Source of the DNA: an uncultured Oscillospiraceae bacterium
GTDB lineage: Bacteria; Bacillota; Clostridia; Oscillospirales; Oscillospiraceae
Direction: 5' to 3'
Assembly (NCBI GenBank): GCA_944387055.1
Contig: CALXDL010000062.1
Span: 1-60,654 of the forward strand
DNA length: 60,654 bases
The notes under the pieces were generated by a model that worked only from the letters and a program-made list of their open reading frames with translations, made no database searches and was not told the origin of the DNA. Shown here in pieces: positions 15,021 to 23,068 of the stretch. Every line of letters starts with the position of its first letter. Positions within the stretch are counted from its first letter, which is position 1. The position numbers and the translations under genes are program-made.

Positions 15021-15452
15021 TTACTGATACAGTTTTGGGATCCGGAAACTCTGCTCCCCATTGGCTGCGTCGGTCACCGTCCCGGCCGGGAAATAGATGA
15101 CCGGATCGCCCTCTTCATCTACTTCGAATTTTGTAGTCTCGTCGATGGTCACATAGTCACTGAGGGGCGCATCATCTTCGATGGGGAAGTAGCGGACCTC
15201 CGGGTCCTTCTCCATACGGTTTCCCATCTGCATGGTGATCGTCTCGGTCAGATAGTCCACATAGTCCTCTCCCAACAGGTCCTCCAGCGTTGGATCTGTC
15301 TGCTCCGCAGGAGCCTCCTCCGCCGGCGGCACCTCTTCCGTCTGTGTGGCCGCGGGCTGTTCCGGCTCCTCTCCCTGGGCGGCTGTGCCACAGGCAGTCA
15401 GAAAGATCATGCAAAGCAGGATGGCAATGATCTGTAGGTAGTTCTTTTTCAT
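15021..15452 (-). CDS. Small lipoprotein
   Basis: 143 aa. Signal peptide MKKNYLQIIAILLCMIF ends in the lipobox LTAC with lipidated C21; a Glu/Pro/Ala-rich linker (25-55) leads to a small folded domain with DYVTIDETTKFEVDEEGD. Exported and membrane-anchored outside the cell. Family not recognised. Start fixed by GGAGG 8 bases upstream. About 120 bp separates it from the two-component operon, so it may be that system's target or an independent unit. Confidence 0.85.
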   Translation of the reverse strand: MKKNYLQIIAILLCMIFLTACGTAAQGEEPEQPAATQTEEVPPAEEAPAEQTDPTLEDLLGEDYVDYLTETITMQMGNRMEKDPEVRYFPIEDDAPLSDYVTIDETTKFEVDEEGDPVIYFPAGTVTDAANGEQSFRIPKLYQ

Positions 15453-15571
15453 AGTAGATACCTCCATTCTATCTCGATCAGCGGCGCCTGTCCGACGCCC
15501 GTTCCCTTTTGGTATATCCATCATAGGGTCCATTTCCCACAAAGTGGCCGCATCTGTGCATCTTTCTTGCA

Positions 15572-16318
15572 TCATTTGCCGCCGGGGCCCTCTGTGCTGT
15601 CCTCTTCTCCGAAGAGGTCCTGTGCAAATCCCATGGGCTCTATGCAGATGCGCCCGCTGACGCGCTCCACCGAGGCACTGTACACCAAGCCTCCGGCGCC
15701 TTCCACCTCCCAGACAGCCGGGCCACGCTGCACAGTCTCCAGAGCCAGGCCGCTGCAGAAGCGCTGGCATAGCACCTCTGCAGAGGGAAGGTCCTCTTTT
15801 GCCGAGCGGAGCGTGCAATCGATCCAGACCGGCAGGCCCGTCTCCTCATCCACTACCAGCCATAGGTCGTCCCGGCTGTCCGTCTTCCCCTGCAGATACA
15901 GCATGCTGGCAGATAAGGCACCGTCCGCCTGGATATAGACCGCCCGGCTGCCCCCTTGGAAGTCCAATGCCGTCAAGTCGACGCTCTCCGGCAGGATCCC
16001 CCATTCCGACAGGTATCCCATCCCCTGCGAAAAGGCTTCTTCTGCCCTTTCTGCTCCGCTTTCCTCCAACTCCTCCAGCGGCTGGGTGGTGGAGTAGACT
16101 GCACGGTCAGAAGCGCGGATGGCCCGTCCAAGCAGTTCCAGCCGCTGCGGCAGGGTGGTCTCTTGTATCGTCAGGTCCCCCTCTGCCAGCGGCTCTGTAT
16201 GGATGGCTTCCAACGTCCGCAGGTCTTTGAGCGCTGAGATCTGCCTTGGCAGCAGCACCGCCGCCAGCACCACTGCTCCAGTCAGGATAGGCAGGCCCCA
16301 TTTCTTCAAGCGTTCCAC
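15572..16318 (-). CDS. Membrane-anchored extracytoplasmic protein coupled to a histidine kinase
   Basis: 248 aa from a GTG start, 6 bases after AAGGAGG; it overlaps the kinase stop by 13 bases. One N-terminal transmembrane helix (WGLPILTGAVVLAAVLLP, about 7-24) is followed by an outside domain of about 220 residues with no recognised fold; it has WLVVDEETGLPVWIDC and AVYIQADGALSASM segments. Translational coupling to the kinase suggests it modulates signalling, as YycH/YycI-type partners do for WalK, but there is no evident sequence match to those. Confidence 0.75.
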   Translation of the reverse strand: MERLKKWGLPILTGAVVLAAVLLPRQISALKDLRTLEAIHTEPLAEGDLTIQETTLPQRLELLGRAIRASDRAVYSTTQPLEELEESGAERAEEAFSQGMGYLSEWGILPESVDLTALDFQGGSRAVYIQADGALSASMLYLQGKTDSRDDLWLVVDEETGLPVWIDCTLRSAKEDLPSAEVLCQRFCSGLALETVQRGPAVWEVEGAGGLVYSASVERVSGRICIEPMGFAQDLFGEEDSTEGPGGK

Positions 16319-17721
16319 GCGGCCCCTCCTTTCAGGCGGACGCTCACGCATGTGCCGCGTCCCAGTTCGCTCTTGAATCCCAGCGTCCCACCGTGCAGTG
16401 CCACGATCCTCTGGCACACAGCCAACCCCAGGCCCGCACCGCCCTGGGCACGGGACCTGGACTTGTCTGCCATGTAAAAGGGTTCCGTGATGCGCTCGAT
16501 GTCCTCCGGCGAGATGCCGCGGCCGTCGTCTGTCACCTGGATGCAGTAGCCGTCATCCAGCCGGATGCCCTCGAATCGGATGAGTCCCTCCCCCGTTATG
16601 GCCTTGCGGGCATTGTCCAGCAAGTTCAAACACACCGACTCCATCAGATCCGGTTCGATGTCCGCCGTCCCAGGCTCTGCATGAGTCTCCAGCCGGATGT
16701 CCGCGTGCTCCAGGGCAGGCCTGAACACGTCGGAGACCTGCTCCAGGAAGTCGGTCATCTCTGTTGGACGCAGGATGGCCCCCTCTCTCTCCAGCACGAC
16801 CATGTCCAGCAGCTTGTGGGACAGCCGCTCCAACCGCCGTCCCTCCCGAAAGATGTTGGAGGCGCTCTCCTGCACCAGCTCCGGTCGGGCGGGGCGCGAG
16901 AGCAGAAGCTCCGCATAGCCGATGATGGACGTCAGCGGCGTCTTGGTCTCGTGGGCGAAACTGTGGAGGAAATCCTCCTGCCGGCGGGCAGCGTCCGTCA
17001 GCTCCTGCATATGGCGCTGCAGTTGGTCCGCCATCTGGTCGAAGTCCCGGGAGAGTTGCCCGATCTCGTCGTCTCCTCGGACTTCCATCCGCTGGGAAAG
17101 GTCTCCTCCGGCCATCTGCCGGGCGGCCTCGGACAAGCGCCGCAGCGGCCGGGATATCCAAGCGCTCACCGCCAGTGCCGCCAGCGCCGCAGCCAAAATC
17201 AGTCCCAGCATCAGATAGGAGAACACTGCGTACTGTGTCTGCCGGGCGTCGAACAGGTCTCCCGCCTCGCGCCAATTTTCCAAGTAGATCGTCCCATCGT
17301 CCAGTGTGATCGGACTGGCCGCGTGTAGGTAGGCGCGCTCTCCCTTGCGCAGGAGCTCCCAGCCCAGCTGGTCGCTCTGCAGGGACGAAGTGAGCCCGGA
17401 CTCCGCAGGCAGACGGCTGCCGGCCAGAGTCTGCCCCTCGCTGTCACTAAGGCGGAAACGGATGCCATCTCGATCTTCAGGGACGGCGGCACTCTCCGCC
17501 AGCTGGATGGCCGCCGCCCGGTCGAAGTCCTGTGAGAACCGCAGCTCCCGCAGCAAGGTCCGCCGCAGGAGGGTGTGTTCCAGCGTCACCGCCTCTGCCC
17601 GGGCGTCCAGGCCGGTGCGGAACTGTCCGTCGATCAGCAGGAAGCCGCTGATCGAGCAGGCCAGCACCGTAACGGTCACCATGCTGCAAAACAGTTTCCA
17701 GAAAAGGCGCAATCTCCTCAC
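16306..17721 (-). CDS. Sensor histidine kinase
   Basis: 471 aa. Transmembrane helix near 12-30, extracytoplasmic sensor region to about 160, second helix (about 163-185), HAMP linker (ISRPLRRLSEAARQMAGGDL), phosphoacceptor His in FAHETKTPLTSIIGY, and the ATP-binding N, G1 (DDGRGIS) and G2 (GAGLGLAV) boxes. Membrane-bound partner of the OmpR-type regulator just upstream, whose stop overlaps its ATG by 4 bases. The ligand is unknown. Confidence 0.93.
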   Translation of the reverse strand: MRRLRLFWKLFCSMVTVTVLACSISGFLLIDGQFRTGLDARAEAVTLEHTLLRRTLLRELRFSQDFDRAAAIQLAESAAVPEDRDGIRFRLSDSEGQTLAGSRLPAESGLTSSLQSDQLGWELLRKGERAYLHAASPITLDDGTIYLENWREAGDLFDARQTQYAVFSYLMLGLILAAALAALAVSAWISRPLRRLSEAARQMAGGDLSQRMEVRGDDEIGQLSRDFDQMADQLQRHMQELTDAARRQEDFLHSFAHETKTPLTSIIGYAELLLSRPARPELVQESASNIFREGRRLERLSHKLLDMVVLEREGAILRPTEMTDFLEQVSDVFRPALEHADIRLETHAEPGTADIEPDLMESVCLNLLDNARKAITGEGLIRFEGIRLDDGYCIQVTDDGRGISPEDIERITEPFYMADKSRSRAQGGAGLGLAVCQRIVALHGGTLGFKSELGRGTCVSVRLKGGAAWNA

Positions 17722-18374
17722 CCCTCCAGCCGGTATCCCACCTTATACACCGCCGTCAGCCGGTCCTCCAGCCCCAGTTTCTTCCGCATCCGCTGGACAT
17801 GGAGGTCCACGGTGCGGCTGTCCCCCAGGTATTCCTCGTTCCAGACTCGCTCAAATATCCGGTCCCGGCAAAGGGCGATGTTCTTGTTCTGCACGAACAG
17901 TACCAGCAAGTCGAATTCCTTGGCAGTCAGCGCCACCGGCTCGCCGCCCTTCCGCACAATCCGGGCGGCCGGATCGATCTCGATATCCGGCTCCAGCCTC
18001 AATATCCGTTCCAGCTTTCCGCAGCGGCGCAGCACGGTCTCCACTCGGGCCAGCAGCTCCGGCAGGGCAAAGGGTTTCGGCAGATAGTCTTCCGCCCCGC
18101 TGCGCAGCCCCCGCACCCGGTCCTCCACCTCGCCTCGGGCCGTCATGAAGATCACGGGGACCTCCAAAGATCTGCAGTACTCCAAAAGCTCGAACCCATC
18201 CACGCCAGGCAGCATGATGTCCAGCAGCGCCAGATCGAAAGGCTCCTTTTCCAAAAGGTCCGCAGCCCGGGTCCCATCTTCCGCCCAGACACAGCGGTGG
18301 CCCGCGTCTGTCAGGACGGTCCGCACCAGCTCAGCGATGGCTGCATCGTCCTCTGCGATCAGGATCTTGTCCAT
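17718..18374 (-). CDS. OmpR-family response regulator
   Basis: 218 aa. Receiver with acidic pair E8-D9-D10, phosphoacceptor D52 and Lys in LPKPF; C-terminal winged helix ending RLTAVYKVGYRLEG. First gene of the regulator-kinase-membrane protein operon. It activates or represses unknown genes; the two lipoprotein genes on either side of the operon are natural candidates because both are exported and unlinked to other functions. Confidence 0.93.
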   Translation of the reverse strand: MDKILIAEDDAAIAELVRTVLTDAGHRCVWAEDGTRAADLLEKEPFDLALLDIMLPGVDGFELLEYCRSLEVPVIFMTARGEVEDRVRGLRSGAEDYLPKPFALPELLARVETVLRRCGKLERILRLEPDIEIDPAARIVRKGGEPVALTAKEFDLLVLFVQNKNIALCRDRIFERVWNEEYLGDSRTVDLHVQRMRKKLGLEDRLTAVYKVGYRLEG

Positions 18375-18465
18375 CTCCTCATCCCCTTTGTTTTATGATG
18401 ACGCCCGGTCCCATCGTTTTTGCATCATGCTCCCTGTGATCGACCCTGATGAACGTCCCACGATC

Positions 18466-18496
18466 ACAAAAAGGTGCCTGCGGACAGGCACCTTTT
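18466..18496 (-). terminator. Terminator of the 18.5-kb lipoprotein gene
   Basis: AAAAGGTGCCTG (18469-18480) pairs with CAGGCACCTTTT (18485-18496), loop CGGA; minus-strand tail TTTTTG. Six bases past the stop. Confidence 0.92.
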
Positions 18497-18501
18497 CCTC
18501 T

Positions 18502-19101
18502 TTAGTAATTGATGCCCACCACGGCCAGGCGGCCTTCGGACACCCCGAATATGATGTTGGGCCTGCCGCTCTTGGACAGTGAGAATCCCGCCATGCTGGG
18601 GCTCAAGCCTTCCGTATCCGCCTCTGCGATCTCGCTCATGAGCTCCTCCGTGAAGATGCGGTCAGCTCCCAGGGCCACGAACTCCTCCCGCGTCTCCACA
18701 GACTCTCCGCCATCGGTAGAGCCCAGATAGATCGGGAAGGCGACCAGGTCTGCCAGGGCCTCCACGTCCTTGTCCGCTACTGCGCCCTTTATCTCTTCCG
18801 CAAAGGCCGTCACCGCCGCATCATCCACATCGAAGTTGTCCGTATATTGAGGCGCATCCGCCTCCGCTCCATCCTCTGGAGCGGCCACGGACGGGTCCTC
18901 TGCCTCACTGCTCTCCGTGTCACCGGCAGGGACGGTACCTTCCTCACCCTCCGGTGTCTGCTCGGAAGACGGCGCTCCGCCCTCTGTGCTCTCTGTTGGC
19001 GTGGTATCCTCCGGCTCCGCCGCTCCGCCGCTCTGACCACATCCGGCCAGCAGCAGGCACAGCAGTGCCGCCAGCAGTGTCAAACCTATGTGTGCACGCA
19101 T
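18502..19101 (-). CDS. Lipoprotein with acidic linker
   Basis: 199 aa. Signal peptide with lipobox LAGC (C21), then about 60 residues rich in Glu, Thr, Ser and Pro, then a compact C-terminal domain: AVTAFAEEIKGAVADKDVEALADLVAFPIYLG resembles SnoaL/NTF2-like lipoprotein domains in gut Firmicutes, an assignment I hold loosely. Exported, membrane-anchored. Divergent from vanR (about 255 bp between), so both start from the same intergenic region. Confidence 0.8.
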   Translation of the reverse strand: MRAHIGLTLLAALLCLLLAGCGQSGGAAEPEDTTPTESTEGGAPSSEQTPEGEEGTVPAGDTESSEAEDPSVAAPEDGAEADAPQYTDNFDVDDAAVTAFAEEIKGAVADKDVEALADLVAFPIYLGSTDGGESVETREEFVALGADRIFTEELMSEIAEADTEGLSPSMAGFSLSKSGRPNIIFGVSEGRLAVVGINY

Positions 19102-19357
19102 GTCTCATGGTCCTTTCTGATCGATGTTTTCCAGCCGTTCGATCCGGCTATCCCTTAGACGTACAGCGCGGCAAAAAAGTTTTATCCTTTTTGGAGAAAG
19201 TGGATGGTCTCATGGCCCCCGCCATTTCCATCCTCACCACAGGGAGATGCATAGGTCTCGCGTGCCTCGATGTCCTCCGCTCCTGTGCTATGCTCCTTCT
19301 TCCCTTTCCGGCGGCGATATGCTACAATACGGGCAAAGTTCATGGAGGAAGGCGTCG

Positions 19358-20056
19358 ATGATGGACGTGGATATCTTAGTCGTGGATGATGAGACCGCTA
19401 TCGCAGACTTGGTGGAGGTCTATTTGCGGAACGAGGGCTATACAGTCCATAAATCTTACGATGCTGCCGGTGCTTTGGCCTGCGTCCGGGAACATCGATT
19501 GGACATGGCGATCCTGGACGTGATGCTGCCTGATATGGACGGCTTCACGCTCTGCCAGCGCATCCGAGAGGACCACCTATTCCCCATCATCATGCTCACC
19601 GCCAAAGTGGAGGACATGGATAAGATCATGGGGCTGACGCTTGGTGCGGACGACTATATCACAAAACCCTTCAATCCGTTGGAACTGGTGGCCCGCGTAA
19701 AGACCCAACTGCGGCGTTATACCCGCTATAACGCCGGGGGGCTCTCGCCTCGAGAGGCTGCAGGACACGACTTCCGAGGTCTGCAGATCTCCAAGGCCAC
19801 CCACAAGTGCATCCTGTTTGGGGAGGAACTGTCTCTGACGCCGCTGGAGTTCTCGATCCTCTGGTATCTTTGTGAACACCGGGGACAAGTGATCTCCAGT
19901 GAAGAGCTGTTTGAGGCAGTATGGGGCGAACGATACATGGACAGCAACAACACCGTCATGAGCCACATCGCCCGTCTGCGGGAGAAGATGCACGAACCCA
20001 GCCGCAAGCCGAGATTCATCAAGACCGTTTGGGGGGTAGGATACACCATTGAGTAA
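19358..20056 (+). CDS. vanR: VanR-type response regulator of the vanG cluster
   Basis: OmpR-family activator, 232 aa from the ATG at 19358 (GGAGGAA about 8 bases upstream; the frame is open further 5' without a ribosome site). Receiver: D10-D11, phosphoacceptor D54, K in ITKPFNPLELVARV. Winged helix ends RFIKTVWGVGYTIE, as in VanR proteins. The stop overlaps the vanS TTG start by 8 bases. Expected to respond to glycopeptides through VanS and to switch on the ligase genes downstream. Confidence 0.92.
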   Translation: MMDVDILVVDDETAIADLVEVYLRNEGYTVHKSYDAAGALACVREHRLDMAILDVMLPDMDGFTLCQRIREDHLFPIIMLTAKVEDMDKIMGLTLGADDYITKPFNPLELVARVKTQLRRYTRYNAGGLSPREAAGHDFRGLQISKATHKCILFGEELSLTPLEFSILWYLCEHRGQVISSEELFEAVWGERYMDSNNTVMSHIARLREKMHEPSRKPRFIKTVWGVGYTIE

Positions 20057-21158
20057 ACACAGAGGACGAACGGCTTTATCAGACCGGAGCCGTCATCGGG
20101 CACTACAGGCCTGGGGCTATTATCTGCTGGCTCTGACGGCCTGGGTGACAGTGGTCCTGATGATCGCATTTCTGGGGTATCTGGTATGCAGCTCTATCAC
20201 CTGGTATGCCAGCGACCCGCTTTATCAGCTCCTCGACTGGGTGCGGGACAATGTTTTGTTCCTATGCCTGATCGCCGTGCTGCTGGGATGGGCAGGCATC
20301 AGCTACGCCTTCATCGCCCGCCCGGTGCAGCAGATGGAAGCTATGGCCCAGGCTGCGGAGCAATTGGCCCGCCCGGGTGAGGAGATCATCCATCTGCCCT
20401 CCGGTCTGGGAGAGGTGGAGACCCAATTGAACGCTGTCCGGGAACAGGCCCTGCGGGACGCCCGGGCTGCTCGGGAGGCAGAGCAGCGGAAGAACGATCT
20501 GGTGGTCTATCTGGCCCATGATCTCAAGACGCCCCTCACCAGCGTCATCGGCTACCTGACGCTTCTGCGGGACGAGCCCCAGCTCTCTCCGGAGCTTCGG
20601 TCCCGGTACACCGGCATCGCCCTAGACAAGGCGGAGCGGCTGGAGGACCTCATCAACGAGTTCTTCGATATCACCCGGTTCAACCTCACCCATCTGGAGC
20701 TGGAAAAACAGTCTACGGACCTGAGCAGGATGCTGGAACAGGTGGTCAGCGAGTTCCAGCCCATACTGGCGGAGGCGCACCTCACCTGCCAGTTGGACCT
20801 GCCTGGTAAGCTGGTGTGCTCCTGTGACGGCGAGAAGCTCTCCCGGGTGTTCGATAATCTGCTGCGCAATGCCTCTTACTACAGTCTCCCGGGCACAGTG
20901 GTACAGATCTCCGGCATCTCTGACAGCCAGACCATCACGCTGACGTTCTCCAACGTCGGGAAGACGATCCCCCAGGAAAAGCTGGATCGGGTCTTCGAGC
21001 GATTCTTCCGGTTAGACAGCTCGCGCGCCACTCGGACCGGCGGCGCAGGTCTGGGTCTGGCTATCGCGAAGGAGATCGTGGAGCTCCATGGCGGCACCAT
21101 CCGGGCGGAAAGCAGCGACGATACGGTCACCTTCACGGTACATCTCCCGGTGTCGTAA
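20049..21158 (+). CDS. vanS: VanS-type sensor histidine kinase
   Basis: 369 aa from a TTG start within the vanR 3' end (ATTGAGTAA). Two transmembrane helices (about 22-50 and 70-88) flank a short outside loop, as in VanS. The HAMP-like linker is followed by the phosphoacceptor His in VYLAHDLKTPLTSVIGYL, then the ATP-binding domain with GAGLGLAIAKEIVELHGG. The short sensor loop and the order in the cluster match VanS of vanG-type operons. Confidence 0.92.
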   Translation: MSKHRGRTALSDRSRHRALQAWGYYLLALTAWVTVVLMIAFLGYLVCSSITWYASDPLYQLLDWVRDNVLFLCLIAVLLGWAGISYAFIARPVQQMEAMAQAAEQLARPGEEIIHLPSGLGEVETQLNAVREQALRDARAAREAEQRKNDLVVYLAHDLKTPLTSVIGYLTLLRDEPQLSPELRSRYTGIALDKAERLEDLINEFFDITRFNLTHLELEKQSTDLSRMLEQVVSEFQPILAEAHLTCQLDLPGKLVCSCDGEKLSRVFDNLLRNASYYSLPGTVVQISGISDSQTITLTFSNVGKTIPQEKLDRVFERFFRLDSSRATRTGGAGLGLAIAKEIVELHGGTIRAESSDDTVTFTVHLPVS

Positions 21159-21163
21159 GAAAA

Positions 21164-21180
21164 TCACAAGGATCTCACAA
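21164..21180 (+). promoter_or_regulatory. Direct repeat, candidate VanR box before vanG
   Basis: TCACAA occurs at 21164-21169 and again at 21175-21180, an 11-bp spaced direct repeat of the kind bound by OmpR-family dimers, six bases after the vanS stop and ahead of vanG. Confidence 0.5.
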
Positions 21181-21219
21181 CACTCTTGCAGGAACTTTGC
21201 ATGGAAGGCTGCAAACAAG

Positions 21220-21263
21220 GACCGCCTCGTTCTGGTACGATCTTCGTATCGAACAAGGCGGTC
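21220..21263 (+). other. Long hairpin in the vanG leader
   Basis: GACCGCCTCGTTC (21220-21232) pairs with GAACAAGGCGGTC (21251-21263) with one mismatch, and the loop contains a further perfect stem TACGA-TCT-TCGTA (21236-21248). A smaller hairpin TTTGCA/TGCAAA (21197-21215) precedes it. No U-run follows, so it is a structured leader rather than a classical terminator. Confidence 0.65.
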
Positions 21264-21287
21264 TCTGCTATCTTAGGAGGTATCTCT

Positions 21288-22328
21288 ATGCAAACGATCC
21301 TGGTATTGTTTGGCGGCTCCTCTACCGAACATGAGGTGTCCCTACAGTCTGCCCATGGGGTCTTGGTCCACCTGGACCGTGACCGGTACACGCCCCTGAT
21401 GGTAGGCATCACCCGAAGCGGCCGTTGGCTCCGCTACAGCGGTCCTCTCTCCCATTTGGAGAGAGGAGACTGGCAGGGACATCCGGCGTGCGTCCCCTGC
21501 ACCCTGTCTCTAGACCGGGGAGAGCGGCGTCTATTGCTGTTGGATGGATCTGGTGCAAGCGAGCCTTTCGACGCGGCCCTCCCCATCCTGCACGGCAAAA
21601 ACGGAGAGGACGGCACCGTCCAAGGCCTGCTGGAGTTGAGCGGCATCCCTATCATCGGCTGCGGGACGCTGTCCAGCGCGTTATGTATGGATAAGGATCG
21701 GGCCCACAAGCTGGTGGCTCTCACCGGAGTACGGGTACCTCGAAGTGCCCGCTTCTCCCGGGACATGGCCCTTTCCCAGATCATCCAGGCCGGAGCGGAC
21801 TTAGGCTATCCGCTGTTCGTCAAGCCCGTCCGGTCCGGGTCCTCTTTCGGTATCTCCAAAGTCATCGATCCGCACCACCTGCCCGATGCGGTGGAGGCAG
21901 CCTTCGCGCACGACCGGGACATCCTGTTAGAAGAGGCCATCCCTGGCTTTGAGGTCGGATGCGCCGTGTTGGGGAATGAAACGCTGACAGTGGGCGCAGT
22001 GGATGAGATCGAGCTATCTGGCGGTTTTTTCGACTATACGGAGAAGTATGGGCTCATCACTTCCCGGATCCACTGTCCCGCCCGCATCTCCACTGAGAAG
22101 GCAGCGGAGATCCAGCGGACAGCCAAGACCATCTACCGGGCCCTGGACTGCCGGGTCTTCGCCCGAGTGGATATGTTCTTGACGCCTTCGGGCGAGATCG
22201 TATTCAATGAGGTGAACACCATCCCCGGATTTACCGTCCACAGCCGGTATCCCGGCATGATGCGTGCCGCCGGTCTGGAGTTCAGCGCGCTGGTCAGTGA
22301 ACTGATCAGACTGGGGGTGGAGGCATGA
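21288..22328 (+). CDS. vanG: D-alanine--D-serine ligase, VanG type
   Basis: 346 aa, ATP-grasp ligase that makes D-Ala-D-Ser in place of D-Ala-D-Ala, lowering vancomycin affinity of peptidoglycan precursors. Family blocks: FGGSSTEHEVSLQSA (8-22), PILHGKNGEDGT, TLSSALCMDKDRAHKL, PLFVKPVRSGSSFGI, ELSGGFFDYTEKYGL and FNEVNTIPGFTVHSRYP. The EKY motif in the omega-loop region is the D-Ala-D-Ser signature (D-lactate ligases differ), and the whole reads closest to VanG. AGGAGG sits 8 bases upstream. It overlaps the next gene by 4 bases. Confidence 0.94.
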   Translation: MQTILVLFGGSSTEHEVSLQSAHGVLVHLDRDRYTPLMVGITRSGRWLRYSGPLSHLERGDWQGHPACVPCTLSLDRGERRLLLLDGSGASEPFDAALPILHGKNGEDGTVQGLLELSGIPIIGCGTLSSALCMDKDRAHKLVALTGVRVPRSARFSRDMALSQIIQAGADLGYPLFVKPVRSGSSFGISKVIDPHHLPDAVEAAFAHDRDILLEEAIPGFEVGCAVLGNETLTVGAVDEIELSGGFFDYTEKYGLITSRIHCPARISTEKAAEIQRTAKTIYRALDCRVFARVDMFLTPSGEIVFNEVNTIPGFTVHSRYPGMMRAAGLEFSALVSELIRLGVEA

Positions 22329-23068
22329 GGATCGTGCATCTTCCCAAAGCGAGGAGTGCGACTGGTCCCCTGGTGCTGGTGGACCGGCAGCATCCCCTAC
22401 AGACGTCTGCTCCAATAGACCTCATCGCCGTGGACAGCTATCACCCAGACATCTTGCTGGACCGCCAGGCCGCCCGCGCTCTGGCCGCCTGCATCCAGGA
22501 AGTGGGCGGAAACCGGGAAATCGTGCCAGTCTCCGGCTGGCGGAGCCAGGCAGAGCAGCAGCGCATCTGGGACGATACCCTGGCAGCGGACGGGGCATCC
22601 TTTACAGAAAAATATGTGGCGCTCCCCGGATGCAGCGAACATCAGACAGGCCTTGCCATCGACCTGGGCAGGACTGCCGGGAAGATCGATTTTATCCGTC
22701 CCGCCTTCCCCTATGATGGGATCTGCGGCGCTTTCCGGAAAGCGGCCGCTGCCTATGGCTTCATCGAGCGTTACCAGAGGGGCAAAGAGCCTCTCACCGG
22801 TATCGCCCCAGAACCCTGGCATTTTCGCTACGTGGGCACGCCCCACGCTATGCTGATGGAAGCAAACGGCCTTTGTCTGGAGGAGTACGCCGGTTTCCTC
22901 CAGCAGGGTCCTTGCTCCTGCCCTCTGCCCGGCGGGCGTCTGGCCCAGGTGTTCTATGTCCCCTGTGAAGAGGATGAGACGGAGATCCAGCTGCCGGATG
23001 GCTGCTGCCAGATCTCCGGTGACAACGCCGGTGGGTTCATCGTCACTGCCTGGGGGTATCTGGAATGA
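22325..23068 (+). CDS. vanXY: D,D-dipeptidase/D,D-carboxypeptidase, VanXY type
   Basis: 247 aa cytosolic zinc peptidase that removes D-Ala-ending dipeptides and pentapeptide termini so that only D-Ser precursors remain. Zinc and catalytic motifs: SEHQTGLAIDLG (first His and Asp), EPWHFRYVG (catalytic Glu and second His), with the substrate-binding SGWRSQAEQQRIW. No signal peptide or membrane anchor, which fits VanXY rather than VanY. ATGA overlaps with both neighbours. Confidence 0.93.
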   Translation: MRIVHLPKARSATGPLVLVDRQHPLQTSAPIDLIAVDSYHPDILLDRQAARALAACIQEVGGNREIVPVSGWRSQAEQQRIWDDTLAADGASFTEKYVALPGCSEHQTGLAIDLGRTAGKIDFIRPAFPYDGICGAFRKAAAAYGFIERYQRGKEPLTGIAPEPWHFRYVGTPHAMLMEANGLCLEEYAGFLQQGPCSCPLPGGRLAQVFYVPCEEDETEIQLPDGCCQISGDNAGGFIVTAWGYLE

